A DNA stretch of 64,000 nt from Candidatus Tisiphia endosymbiont of Beris chalybata. Lineage in GTDB: Bacteria; Pseudomonadota; Alphaproteobacteria; Rickettsiales; Rickettsiaceae. The stretch covers positions 1,488,001-1,552,000 of the forward strand of contig NZ_OZ032159.1 of the NCBI RefSeq assembly GCF_964026555.1. Direction: 5' to 3'. Position numbers and translations under genes: made by a program. Shown one piece after another: positions 27,011 through 38,484 of the stretch. A model generated the notes under the pieces. The model did no database searches. It was not told the DNA's origin and worked only from the letters and a program-made list of their open reading frames with translations. Position 1 is the first letter of the stretch. Each line of letters begins with the position of its first letter.

Positions 27011-28408
27011 TCATATATTAATAGTTCTTTTTTCGATAGCTAAGGCTGCTTCTTTGAGAGCTTCACTTAAAGTAGGATGAGCATGGCACGTCCTAGCGAT
27101 ATCTTCGGAAGAAGCTCCAAATTCCATAAAGGCTACCATTTCGGCAATTAGAGTGCCAGCATCCGGGCCAATGATGTGAGCTCCCAGCACTTTGTCGGTA
27201 TGGCTATCTGCTAATATCTTTACCATTCCATCAGTAAAACCTGTGGTGCGCGCTCTACTATTAGCTAAAAATGGGAATTTACCTACTTTATATTCTATCT
27301 TTGCTTCTTTTAATTGTTCTTCTGTAAACCCAACACTTGCTACCTCTGGCCAAGTGTAAATTACACTCGGAATAAGATTATAGTTCACGTGCCCAGCTAA
27401 GCCAGCCATTATTTCCACCGCAGCTATAGACTCTTCCTCTGCTTTATGAGCTAGCATTGGTCCGGAAATCACATCTCCTACCGCATAGATATTAGCTATG
27501 GTTGTTTGGAAATGCTCATTAACTACAATTCTATTTTGTTTATCTAATTCGAGGGCTAATTTATCTAACCCTAAATTTATGGTATTAGCTTTCCTTCCCA
27601 CTGCCAGTAATACTATATCAGCAGTGATTTGTTGAGTCTTACTATTTTTTAAGTCTTGGAGCTGTAATGCCACTTTTCCTGCGGTCTTTTCCGCTGATAT
27701 GACTTTAGTATTCAGACGTAATTCGATAGATTGTTTTTGTAATATTTTAGAAAATTGGTTAATAATTTCCTTATCTAAAGCGGGTACAATGCTATCCGCA
27801 TATTCTATAACTGTTACTTGCGATCCAAGTCGGTTCCATACTGAACCTAGCTCTAACCCGATATAACCACCACCAATTACTACCATCGTTTTGGGTATTT
27901 TAGTCAGATTTAAAGCGCCAGTTGACGAAACAATTAATTCTTCATCAACGACAATATTAGGGATTTCAATAATCTCTGAGCCAGTAGCAATTAAAATGTT
28001 TTTAGCTGAAATTTGTGTGCTTGTCTTCTCATTATTGATTTCCACAATATTACTCGAGAGAAGTTTAGCTGTGCCATTTATTTGAGTAATTTTATTTTTG
28101 GCAAATAAGCTTTCTATCCCTTTACATAATTCTGCTACTACTTGATTTTTTTTAGACATCATTTTGTGTAAATCAAGTGTAGCACTAGCTGTAATCCCTA
28201 TATCAGAAAATTTGTGCATTACTTCATAATATTTTTCTGAAAAATTTAACAGGGCTTTTGAAGGAATACATCCAACATTTAAGCAAGTACCACCAAGGGT
28301 AGCTCTTTTTTCTACACAGGCAACTGTCATGCCTAGTTGCGCGGCTCTTATTGCGCCGGTATAGCCAGCTGGTCCGCTTCCAATTACGATTAAGTCAAAT
28401 TCTTGCAT
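27011..28408 (-). CDS. lpd: Dihydrolipoyl dehydrogenase (E3)
   Basis: 465 aa from the ATG at 28408. FAD- and NAD-dependent E3 component of 2-oxoacid dehydrogenase complexes. FAD-binding 'DLIVIGSGPAGYTGAIRAAQLG', redox-active disulfide 'GGTCLNVGCIPSKALL', NAD-binding 'VVIGGGYIGLELGSVWNRLGSQVTVIE', FAD motif 'IYAVGDV', and the C-terminal catalytic His-Glu 'HAHPTLSEALKEAAL' are all visible. The frame stays open upstream to a TTG at 28555, but those 49 codons come from a palindromic element (PE-4) and are not homologous to any E3. Normal length supports the 28408 start. Confidence 0.96.
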   Translation of the reverse strand: MQEFDLIVIGSGPAGYTGAIRAAQLGMTVACVEKRATLGGTCLNVGCIPSKALLNFSEKYYEVMHKFSDIGITASATLDLHKMMSKKNQVVAELCKGIESLFAKNKITQINGTAKLLSSNIVEINNEKTSTQISAKNILIATGSEIIEIPNIVVDEELIVSSTGALNLTKIPKTMVVIGGGYIGLELGSVWNRLGSQVTVIEYADSIVPALDKEIINQFSKILQKQSIELRLNTKVISAEKTAGKVALQLQDLKNSKTQQITADIVLLAVGRKANTINLGLDKLALELDKQNRIVVNEHFQTTIANIYAVGDVISGPMLAHKAEEESIAAVEIMAGLAGHVNYNLIPSVIYTWPEVASVGFTEEQLKEAKIEYKVGKFPFLANSRARTTGFTDGMVKILADSHTDKVLGAHIIGPDAGTLIAEMVAFMEFGASSEDIARTCHAHPTLSEALKEAALAIEKRTINI

Positions 28409-28437
28409 ATTAGTACCATTAAAATCATAGATTAGAC

Positions 28438-28560
28438 TTCTTTCGAAACTCGCATTGCGTAGGGAATTTGAAGGAAACTCTTCGCTCCAAACCGCAGTGT
28501 ACGGTAGTAGTATGTGAGGATTTGAGCCTAGATTCATTGTCCCAATTACTAGCAAAAGTA
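28438..28560 (-). repeat. Palindromic element PE-4 upstream of lpd
   Basis: TTCTTTCGAAACTCGCATTG, then GTAGGGAATTTGAAGGA and CCAAACCGCAGTGTA. This closely matches 55174-55240, between the glycosyltransferase and plsC. The element has kept an open frame fused to lpd, so an N-terminal extension could be made if translation began at the upstream TTG or if the element carries a start. Confidence 0.75.
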
Positions 28561-28605
28561 GAGTGTCAAAAGAAGTCTATTGATATAAAGACAGAAAAGT
28601 AGTAG

Positions 28606-29409
28606 TCAGTCAATAGGCTTAATTAATTTGATAGTATTTTTATTAGGAGCAGCAATAAAATTAATAATATTAATTTGTTCATAAAAAGGCAGAGAATCAT
28701 CTTGTAATATAGAAAATATTTGTTTTGGGATAGCATAATGTACTTTATTACTGAAGGCAGCCGATTCCCCAATATTTTTTAATTCTCTAATAAATTCTAA
28801 AGGGCTTGGATAGGTTAGGGGGATATTTTCGTAATCGACTATGAGCTCTTGAAAACCTGCCTGCGAGAGAAGGGGAGTGACATGATCAAAATGGATAAAA
28901 GGCGACACATGAGAGTAGCTAGGGAGCTTTGCGGCTATTTCTGCTTCAACAAATTTTTTTTTAAGCATTTTTAAGCTGTTACCCCCGACAAAATTACCGA
29001 TAAATATCCCATTGTCTTTTAACAAAAATCTAATTTGTAATAAAAATTTTTGGACATCATTAATCCAATGTAATCCTAAAGAAAAGGTGATCAGATCAAA
29101 ACTAGCAGCTGGAAATGGTAAATTTTCTTCATCCACTAATAGCTTGCGATTATGCCCCACAGACTCAAGCAGACTATAAGATGAATCAGCTGCAATAATT
29201 ATAGACTTGTTATAGTTTTGTGCTAGTAGGTTAGTTAACTGCCCTGTTCGGCATCCTAAATCTAAAATATTAGCAAAATCTTGGTCAATACAATTTAAGC
29301 GTGTAATAATATCTTCTGCCGACTGCTGGAAATATAGACATTTTTTGATAGTGTTGACACTGTTATTACGGTTAGCTTTTAGCTTTTCCCTATCAAATAT
29401 AATCTTCAT
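28606..29409 (-). CDS. SAM-dependent methyltransferase, NDUFAF5/BioC-like
   Basis: 267 aa class I methyltransferase. The SAM site is 'ILDLGCRTGQLTNLLAQ' (motif I), with 'LPFPAASFDLITFSLGLHWINDV' after it. 'LLKDNGIFIGNFVGGNSLKML', 'PLLSQAGFQELIVDYENIPLTYPSPLEFIRELKNIGES' and the N-terminal 'FDREKLKANRNN' are the pattern of mitochondrial NDUFAF5, a complex I assembly factor that hydroxylates an arginine. The alphaproteobacterial relatives are often annotated BioC-like. A complex I role is inferred from that likeness; no biotin genes are nearby. Confidence 0.78.
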   Translation of the reverse strand: MKIIFDREKLKANRNNSVNTIKKCLYFQQSAEDIITRLNCIDQDFANILDLGCRTGQLTNLLAQNYNKSIIIAADSSYSLLESVGHNRKLLVDEENLPFPAASFDLITFSLGLHWINDVQKFLLQIRFLLKDNGIFIGNFVGGNSLKMLKKKFVEAEIAAKLPSYSHVSPFIHFDHVTPLLSQAGFQELIVDYENIPLTYPSPLEFIRELKNIGESAAFSNKVHYAIPKQIFSILQDDSLPFYEQINIINFIAAPNKNTIKLIKPID

Positions 29410-29580
29410 GTTGAAATTAATAACTTTTTCGCGCTCACTATCTAATCGCTGCGCTCTGCGGATTAGTAGTGGGGTCCTAATTGAGGTTCAAATTCGTTAG
29501 ACTTGCTGCTTATTTTTGATTTTATATGAGGTATTATTATGTGTTATTATTCCAAAGAAGTCTATAAAAATCCTATCGAA

Positions 29581-30309
29581 TTAAGGTTCATTATACTTAC
29601 TAGGAATGGCTACCATCATATTACTTTGATACTTTCGGAGGTTTTTTTGAAAAGAAGTAGAATCCGCAAAGGAGGTTATAGAGATTGTACTACTTTTAGG
29701 TTGGGTAGTTATTTTATTATAATAGTTCCCACTCTCAGGTAATTTAATCGAATTTTTGTATAGGGGCATATTATTTGCGATCCTAATTACATCCTGTTGA
29801 TATTTTGTACCACGCTTAGGGGTGCTAGAGTGATAATGGGCTATTGCTTTATGCCAACTACCTAGCTGATCATATTTAGCCTTAAGGAATTTAGCTGAAT
29901 ACGCAATGTTATATTTAGGATCAAAGGCTTGGCTTAATGAATTAAAAGCATCTAAATGATGTTTTAAATTGATTTGCATGCAACCTACATCAATATTTTC
30001 TTTCCCACTAATAATTTGTTTTTTGACAAATAATATAGCTTCCCTTTTAGTATTAAAATGATAACCACGGCCCTCCACATTGACTGTCCAGGGCCATACA
30101 ATCATTATTTTATGTGTAGTATGTTTTCTGGCAGATTCTTTTAAAGCAATTGAGTGAAGGGTATTGCGTGGGATGGTATGTTTTGCTTCAAAATAAGGGA
30201 ATAACCTTGAGCATTTATGCGATTCTGCGATTTCTTGATCAGTATCCGCATATGAAGACATTGGAACAAGGAAAATTAAATATATTGATAAGCTTAATTT
30301 AATAGACAC
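29581..30309 (-). CDS. Secreted lytic transglycosylase-domain protein
   Basis: 242 aa with a signal peptide (MSIKLSLSIYLIFLVPMSSYA). The SLT-like domain has the catalytic Glu region 'HSIALKESARK', then 'MIVWPWTVNVEGRGYHFNTKREAILFVKK', 'NIDVGCMQINLKHH', 'AFDPKYNIAYSAKFLKAKYDQLGSWHKAIAHYHS'. This is the periplasmic transglycosylase subgroup with the WPWTVN motif. It would cut peptidoglycan glycan strands, in wall turnover or secretion-system assembly (VirB1-like role); context does not decide. Start is GTG with AAAGAGA upstream. The C-terminal 70 residues are unstructured. A second, unrelated-size transglycosylase (slt) is at 41641. Confidence 0.83.
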   Translation of the reverse strand: MSIKLSLSIYLIFLVPMSSYADTDQEIAESHKCSRLFPYFEAKHTIPRNTLHSIALKESARKHTTHKIMIVWPWTVNVEGRGYHFNTKREAILFVKKQIISGKENIDVGCMQINLKHHLDAFNSLSQAFDPKYNIAYSAKFLKAKYDQLGSWHKAIAHYHSSTPKRGTKYQQDVIRIANNMPLYKNSIKLPESGNYYNKITTQPKSSTISITSFADSTSFQKNLRKYQSNMMVAIPSKYNEP

Positions 30310-30454
30310 GTATTCTCTTTATGCCCCTTAAGAGATATAAAAATTTTAATAATCTACCATATTAAAAAATTTTATATAATGCAACTTTAACAACGCGATA
30401 TCAATATTAAGCAAGCTCGGTGTGACATTTTAACCAATAAGCCTAACATATAAT

Positions 30455-32764
<2,310 letters not shown>

Positions 32765-32779
32765 TTATCTTCATACTTT

Positions 32780-33763
32780 TTAATATGACCTATTTAAGAG
32801 AAAGTCTCCTAATAACTTTAAGTGATCTTTATAAATATTTTGGAGAGAAATTTGATTCAGTAACTTATTCACTTCATGATTCAGATTTTCTAGATAATTC
32901 ATCACTTGAGATTTAATATTATGTCTTACCATTAAATCTCTTATTATTTTGAATTCTTGCTCAGTTCTGGTATTAGCTTTAAGCATAGAGGCAATTTTTA
33001 ACTGCCAATCATGATCTAGCTTTTTATATAAAAAAATTAAGGGTAAGGTGACTTTGCCCTCTAAAAAATCATCTCCTATATTCTTACCAAGTATCGTGCT
33101 ATTTCCTAAATAATCAAATAGATCATCAAGAACTTGAAAAATATTGCCTAAAATTTTGCCAAAATCATGTAAAATTTTGCAAATATCATCAGCCTGATTA
33201 GCAATGCGAGCCCCTGCTTCACAGGCTGCCCCAAATAATTCAGCAGTTTTGGCTAGAATAATTTCCTGGTACTCCATTTCATCAATAATCCTTCTCTCAT
33301 TTAACTTTACTAGCTGTGCTACTTCACCTTGAGATATAATGGCTGAAGCTTTTGCTAAAGCTTTCATAGCTTTAATAGAATCGGTATCTACCATAAGCTG
33401 AAATGATTGGCTAAATAAAAAATCTCCTACTAAAATGCTGGCTTTACTTCCCCAAATAACATGTGCTGTGGGCTTAGATCGCCTCATATTACTCTCATCT
33501 ACTACATCATCATGCAGTAAGGTGGCGGCATGAATAAATTCGACTGCCGCTGCCAGTTTAATATTATTCTCCCCATTATACCCAAACATTTTACTAGTTA
33601 AAATTGTTAATATAGGCCTAATTCTTTTACCTCCAGCTTCAAGTAAATGCTTTCCCACTAATGTTACTAGCTCTTCTTTAACGGATAAACGACTTATAAT
33701 AATCTCATTTAATCGCGAAAGTTCAACTGCTAAGTTTTGATGTATTGTTGTTATAATATCCAA
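32780..33763 (-). CDS. ispB: Long-chain polyprenyl diphosphate synthase
   Basis: 327 aa trans-isoprenyl diphosphate synthase. The first Asp-rich motif is 'ATLLHDDVVDESNMRRSKPTAH' and the second 'QVLDDLFDYLG', with 'LLEAGGKRIRPIL' and 'IGDDFLEGKVTLPLIFLY' as in octaprenyl synthases. The small residues before the first Asp motif suggest a long product, such as the ubiquinone side chain. It lies between ligA and a DUF2125 gene, all on the reverse strand. Chain length cannot be read with certainty. Confidence 0.9.
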   Translation of the reverse strand: MDIITTIHQNLAVELSRLNEIIISRLSVKEELVTLVGKHLLEAGGKRIRPILTILTSKMFGYNGENNIKLAAAVEFIHAATLLHDDVVDESNMRRSKPTAHVIWGSKASILVGDFLFSQSFQLMVDTDSIKAMKALAKASAIISQGEVAQLVKLNERRIIDEMEYQEIILAKTAELFGAACEAGARIANQADDICKILHDFGKILGNIFQVLDDLFDYLGNSTILGKNIGDDFLEGKVTLPLIFLYKKLDHDWQLKIASMLKANTRTEQEFKIIRDLMVRHNIKSQVMNYLENLNHEVNKLLNQISLQNIYKDHLKLLGDFLLNRSY

Positions 33764-33795
33764 TTTGTACTCACTTGTTTTTCAATGCAGGAACT

Positions 33796-35469
33796 CTAAT
33801 TTGTCTTATCCCTTTCCGGCAAAGAGGGAAATATTAATTGTTGCAAGGAGCCCGGGTGATTATGAAAATCAGGGATTAATTCTTGGATTCTTTTTTCTAA
33901 TAAGTCGTTAGGTCTGACATAATCCGCGGCTTTTGTATATAATGTTAAGTAATATAATGGCAAAATCTTACTAATTTCTATTGAGCCTATTTTCCCTTTT
34001 GTAATATTATTAGATTCTAAAGTATATTCAAAACTCAAGTCATCTGAAGTAGAATCGGGGTAATCAGAAATCTGCTTTAGGAAAGTTGTTAGAGTGTCTT
34101 TATATATTATTCTACTTTCCTCTGAAAATGTCTTAAATTTTCCTAAATTAAATATATAATTAGATATAAGCTCAGTTGGTTTTCTATAATTATTTAATAT
34201 AAGAAGTCCTTTAATATTAAATTCTTGTAACTTATCTTTTTTACCTTCAGTGGTTATGCGGAATCCAGTGTTATTAGAAAATAAACTTAAATTATTTATT
34301 TGGGCATGCACCGTATTATAGGCTTTCGATATAGAATTCATATCTAAACTAAAAAGGTATTGATGGTTTTCTAATTCAGTAAGGCTAAATTTATCTTTAT
34401 TATTAATAATATGACGTAATTCTTCTAACCACGGCTCATTATTATGAGATAGTTGAGGTAATGAGATCAAATATTGAATATTTTGCATTATTTCATCAGC
34501 AAAACCTGCTTTTAAGTCTATTTTTGAATCAATCTTTAACTGAATATTCCTGTCTCCATCTGCGGTTTTATCCCGATATAACAAAGTAGTATATGCGTCA
34601 TGAAGTTTACTGGCAGTTTTTGCAGAAATAATTTTTATTTCGTAGTCTTTAGTGAGGTCTTTAAATAATGGGCTATTAGCTTGGATATATAATTGTCCCT
34701 CTATGTTACAGGCAAAAGGCCCCGTAAATATATATAGTAAGATACCAGAGGGGATTTTTCTATTAATAATGTTACTGTCAATTATGTTTGTAGTGTAATT
34801 AATATTAAGCTTATAGGGAACATTATTTTGAAAATCAGCTAAGTCCGTATAATATTTTCTTTTTTCAAATGATAAAGAGATGGCAGTATAGTCTTCATCA
34901 TATAGCTTGTGTTGATCATATAGATCAAATATTTGAGTTTGCTTAGAACTTAAGGTGATCTTCTTGATAAAATTAATAATTTCAAATGGATTTTTCTGTC
35001 CTACCAAAACCTTTAATAGCTTAATACTGAGAGGCATTTTAATGGTAAAAGAATAATTTTTAGTATTAAATATTGTGCCAAACTCTGTTTTTATCGGCTC
35101 ATAATGCTCAATCGTTTTTTTATATTGGCTAATTGCTGTTCCTGAATATTCAACAAAAGCAGCTTGCTTTAGTAAATCATAACCTAACTTAATCGGGGAC
35201 TGCAATGCAATCACCACATCTGCTCCCTCTTCTTGCCAGTTATTTACCTGAAAACCTACTTTAAACGGAAACCCGTACCACGACACTTTAGAAAAGGTAA
35301 TATAATAGTCTAGGGGGCTTTTAGTAATTGATTTAGTACTCAGTTTTCTATTAGCATATTGTTGATTGATAGTGGCAGATATAGAAATAGTAATGATAAA
35401 CCAAGTTAAGGTATATAATAAGAGTGGTACAGCAATAAGTGCTGAGATATATATTAATTTCTTTCTCAT
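33796..35469 (-). CDS. DUF2125-like membrane-anchored protein
   Basis: 557 aa. An N-terminal membrane helix (LIYISALIAVPLLLYTLTWFIITI) is followed by the DUF2125-type start 'ITFSKVSWYGFPFKVGFQVNNWQEEGADVVIALQSP'. The rest is beta-rich and poorly conserved. Same architecture as the 369-aa protein at 20381 but longer. Function unknown; probably periplasmic and anchored to the inner membrane. Confidence 0.65.
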   Translation of the reverse strand: MRKKLIYISALIAVPLLLYTLTWFIITISISATINQQYANRKLSTKSITKSPLDYYITFSKVSWYGFPFKVGFQVNNWQEEGADVVIALQSPIKLGYDLLKQAAFVEYSGTAISQYKKTIEHYEPIKTEFGTIFNTKNYSFTIKMPLSIKLLKVLVGQKNPFEIINFIKKITLSSKQTQIFDLYDQHKLYDEDYTAISLSFEKRKYYTDLADFQNNVPYKLNINYTTNIIDSNIINRKIPSGILLYIFTGPFACNIEGQLYIQANSPLFKDLTKDYEIKIISAKTASKLHDAYTTLLYRDKTADGDRNIQLKIDSKIDLKAGFADEIMQNIQYLISLPQLSHNNEPWLEELRHIINNKDKFSLTELENHQYLFSLDMNSISKAYNTVHAQINNLSLFSNNTGFRITTEGKKDKLQEFNIKGLLILNNYRKPTELISNYIFNLGKFKTFSEESRIIYKDTLTTFLKQISDYPDSTSDDLSFEYTLESNNITKGKIGSIEISKILPLYYLTLYTKAADYVRPNDLLEKRIQELIPDFHNHPGSLQQLIFPSLPERDKTN

Positions 35470-35518
35470 TTAGCCCTATCATTTCGATATTGGATTAACC
35501 TGAATTTATTATTATACA

Positions 35519-35655
35519 TATTCGCTGAACTTCAAGCAGAGCTAGCACATGGCAAAGTCGAGCACAGGGCCCTAATAAAGTACGTGAGCAGCGTAGGACT
35601 TTAGGGGTCCTACTCACACATCATCAGTTCTTTCAGTGCACGAGTATACCTACTT
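35519..35655. repeat. Palindromic element, PE-2 variant
   Basis: GAACTTCAAGCAGAGCTAG, CAAAGTCGAGCAC, AGTACGTGAGCAGCG, GACTTTAGGG and GCACGAGTATA occur in the same order as in the element at 57249-57402 (ACTTCAAGAAGAGCTAG, CAAAGTCGAGAAG, AGTACGTGAGCAGCG, ATCTTTAGGG, CCGAGTATA). It occupies the gap between tlc and the DUF2125 gene. Confidence 0.7.
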
Positions 35656-35659
35656 CAGG

Positions 35660-37162
35660 TTAGTTGCATAATTTTATATATTCCCTGTTTAAGTGCATTA
35701 TATTCCATAACCATAGGCAAACTATAATAATAAAAATTATTAATAAATAAGAGACTATTGAATCAAATGTTGCGGTTGGCATTATTATAAAAATAAATGA
35801 TTGGATAAACGCACCTAAAGATTTACCAAATTTAGTACCAATAACTTCAACTGCCGCTTTGCCTTTGGTACGGAGCTCCAGTGGTAATGGAATATATGCC
35901 ATTTCTTTAGTGGAATCAAACAATGAATATTTGGTGGATTTGCTTAAAACATTTTGTATTCCCCCAATGATCACAGCAGCGTAAATAGGGTTAAAGTCTT
36001 GAATACCGAAATCTATATCTTCCGAAAAAATAACAAAAATAAAGAAAGATAAGCCAGTAATAGAAAACATTAAGGGAGTCAGTAATGCTGCTACTAGCCA
36101 GGTAAATTTCCTAATAACATTGCTGCCAACTATCATAAAAGTAACGCAAGTTATTCCCATCCAGATATTAAATCTGCCCATAAAATTGATATAATCTAAA
36201 GTGTTAGGATTAAGCTCACTTACCTTAGCCTTCCACGGCCCTTCTACGATATTAATTAATAATCCATAACACACTATTAATAAAGCGATATGCCCCATAT
36301 ATTTTGATTTCATCACCATTTTAACACTTGCTATAAGAGACAAAGAAGTCCTTGCTTGTATTTTGACGGTTTGAAAATCATGTTTTAACACTTCGTCATT
36401 TAAAATGATATAATTGATTAACCTAAATAAAAGCATTGAAGCCACGCCAGCCAGCACTATTATAGCAATAATAGGCTTTAGCATCATTTCAGATTGATAT
36501 TGTGGAGGGTGAATCATTAAAAGTTCAGGATCCATTACCCCAGCTATATCAGAAAAAATTACTAATAAATTACCGGCTAAAACCAAGCCAATATTACCTA
36601 CCATTCCTAAAATTGGATAAAAGCGCTTGGCTTTATTGGTATCAAAAATGTTATTGGCAAATTGCCAAAACATTAAGTTAATAACCACAGCGCTCCATAG
36701 TTCTGAACAAATATACATAATAGCGTAACTCCACTTACCAATGATTTTGATAAACCATCTAAAATTGGGGTATAAATATATTAAATGTTCTACTTGTTCA
36801 TTTGTTGGATGATAATATTCTTGATTAGGGTAAATTATATAAGCAAATATTAGGAAAAAAAGCAAAAAACTGGAAATAATTATATAAAAAATATATTCGA
36901 AGCTTATCTGGTTACTAAGCCTTACATATATTATAGTAAATATAATAGAAGATGGCAAAACCAACCACAGCTTTAAAAAACTGATTACTTCTGCTCCAAT
37001 TGAAGGAATGACCAGCCCATCTTTAACGGATCTTAATGCTCCAAAATTAAAGAGAATGCATAACATCATTAATGCCATAGGTACAAAAAGCTTCAATTCC
37101 TCTTTTTCTATTGGCCAAATAATTTCTTGCAGCTTAGAAAAAATACTTTTCAATGGTAACAT
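35660..37162 (-). CDS. tlc: ATP/ADP translocase (nucleotide transporter)
   Basis: 500 aa with 12 predicted membrane helices. Tlc carriers exchange host ATP for bacterial ADP, or import other nucleotides, in Rickettsiales and Chlamydiae. Recognisable are 'FVPMALMMLCILFNFGALRSVKDGLVIPSIGAEVISFLKLWLVLP', 'FANNIFDTNKAKRFYPILGMVGNIGLVLAGN', 'GPWKAKVSELNPN' and 'KSTKYSLFDSTKEMAYIPLPLELRTKGKAAVEVIGTKFGKSLGA'. Rickettsia has five paralogs with different substrates; I cannot say which this is. It is strong evidence for an intracellular lifestyle. Confidence 0.96.
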   Translation of the reverse strand: MLPLKSIFSKLQEIIWPIEKEELKLFVPMALMMLCILFNFGALRSVKDGLVIPSIGAEVISFLKLWLVLPSSIIFTIIYVRLSNQISFEYIFYIIISSFLLFFLIFAYIIYPNQEYYHPTNEQVEHLIYLYPNFRWFIKIIGKWSYAIMYICSELWSAVVINLMFWQFANNIFDTNKAKRFYPILGMVGNIGLVLAGNLLVIFSDIAGVMDPELLMIHPPQYQSEMMLKPIIAIIVLAGVASMLLFRLINYIILNDEVLKHDFQTVKIQARTSLSLIASVKMVMKSKYMGHIALLIVCYGLLINIVEGPWKAKVSELNPNTLDYINFMGRFNIWMGITCVTFMIVGSNVIRKFTWLVAALLTPLMFSITGLSFFIFVIFSEDIDFGIQDFNPIYAAVIIGGIQNVLSKSTKYSLFDSTKEMAYIPLPLELRTKGKAAVEVIGTKFGKSLGAFIQSFIFIIMPTATFDSIVSYLLIIFIIIVCLWLWNIMHLNREYIKLCN

Positions 37163-37280
37163 TATTTTATATAAAAAATTGCCTAAAAGCTTAATATACT
37201 CTTTTGCCGTGCTTGAGCCATCGTTTTATTTTCAGGAAATAGATGCTCGGAATAGAGGATACTTTATTAAACATCTCAAA

Positions 37281-38279
37281 TTATAAAGAGGCATTATGCT
37301 TTTTTTTAAGAGAATCCATCTTAATAAATATTTCATCCCAAGTTCCGGTAGTTGCTGCTTTAGTGTATTCAGTCACCCTGTTCTCAAAGAAATTAGTATG
37401 TTCTACGCCGTTTAACATTGTATCAAGCCAGGGTAGTGGATTATGATCTACTAAGTATATTTCTTTTAACCCTAGCTGCATTAACCGACGATCTGCTATA
37501 TAACGTATATATTGCCTTACCTCTCTAGCGGTCAAACCTTGAATATCTCCTACTTCGAATGCTAGCTCTATAAAAGCGTCTTCAAAATGCACTATAGTCG
37601 CACACGCTTCATAAAGGTGGCTTCGTAATTCTTCAGTCCAAATTTCAGGATTTTCTCTAATAAAGGTCTTAAATAAAGTTATGATAGAGTCGGTATGCAG
37701 CGTCTCATCGCGTACTGACCAAGTAATTATCTGCCCCATTCCTTTCATTTTGTTGAAACGAGGGAAATTAAGTAAAATAGCAAAAGAAGCAAATAATTGT
37801 AAGCCTTCAGTAAATGCTCCAAATACCGCTAAAGTTATCGCGATATCTTTCTTAGTTTCCACTCCAAAACGTTGCATATAGTCATATTTGTCTTTCATTT
37901 CTTTATATTTAAGGAATGCTTGATACTCAATTTCTGGCATCCCTACAGTATCAAGTAAATGAGAATAAGCAGCAATATGAATTGTCTCCATATTTGAGAA
38001 AGCTGAGAGCATCATTAACACTTCTGTGGGCTTAAATACTCGCGAATAATGTTTCATGTAGCAGTTATTTACTTCGATATCAGCCTGCGTGAAAAATCGA
38101 AATATTTGGGTTAGTAAATGCTTTTCCCCCGGGGTGAGATTATATTTCCAATCTTTGATATCATCAGCTAATGGTACTTCTTCAGGTAGCCAGTGAATTT
38201 TTTGTTGAGTATGCCATGCTTCATATGCCCATACATAAGAAAAGGGTTTATAAATTGGACTGGCGTCAAGTAAAGACAT
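37281..38279 (-). CDS. nrdB: Class I ribonucleotide reductase beta subunit
   Basis: 332 aa. NrdB holds the diiron centre and tyrosyl radical used by NrdA to make deoxynucleotides. Iron-ligand regions are visible in 'FRFFTQADIEVNNCYMKHYS', 'AFSNMETIHIAAYSHLLD', 'AFTEGLQLFASFAILLNF' and 'WSVRDETLHTDSIITLF'. It lies 205 bp after nrdA on the same strand; the gap contains a PE-5 repeat. Confidence 0.95.
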   Translation of the reverse strand: MSLLDASPIYKPFSYVWAYEAWHTQQKIHWLPEEVPLADDIKDWKYNLTPGEKHLLTQIFRFFTQADIEVNNCYMKHYSRVFKPTEVLMMLSAFSNMETIHIAAYSHLLDTVGMPEIEYQAFLKYKEMKDKYDYMQRFGVETKKDIAITLAVFGAFTEGLQLFASFAILLNFPRFNKMKGMGQIITWSVRDETLHTDSIITLFKTFIRENPEIWTEELRSHLYEACATIVHFEDAFIELAFEVGDIQGLTAREVRQYIRYIADRRLMQLGLKEIYLVDHNPLPWLDTMLNGVEHTNFFENRVTEYTKAATTGTWDEIFIKMDSLKKKHNASL

Positions 38280-38302
38280 AATATTTCCTTTTAATTTTTT
38301 AT

Positions 38303-38446
38303 TAGGTTCTATGAAAGTTTCGATCTAATGGTCGATTTCTTCGTTATTTTCGTTCTCGAATCCTCACATATATTTAGTACGATGCGGTTCTGTGAGTAAA
38401 AATGCCTATAAATCTACTCATTACATAGAAACCTTCACAGAACCTA
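38303..38446. repeat. Palindromic element PE-5 between nrdA and nrdB
   Basis: Starts TAGGTTCTATGAAAGTTTC and ends CTACTCATTACATAGAAACC followed by TTCACAGAACCTAG. These are the two arms of the 18822-18896 hairpin, here separated by about 70 extra bases that include TCCTCACATATATTTAGTAC and GCGGTTCTGTGAG. It stands within a two-gene unit, so it may influence the ratio of the two subunits. Confidence 0.75.
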
Positions 38447-38484
38447 GATTTTTTACATAATTCGTCTCGAGCTATAAAAGAGGG

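Noticed and set aside
29437-29471. Imperfect palindrome near the methyltransferase start (CACTATCTAATCGC ... GCGGATTAGTAGTG)
   Set aside because: Pairing is interrupted and I could not match it to another element here; too weak to list as a repeat.
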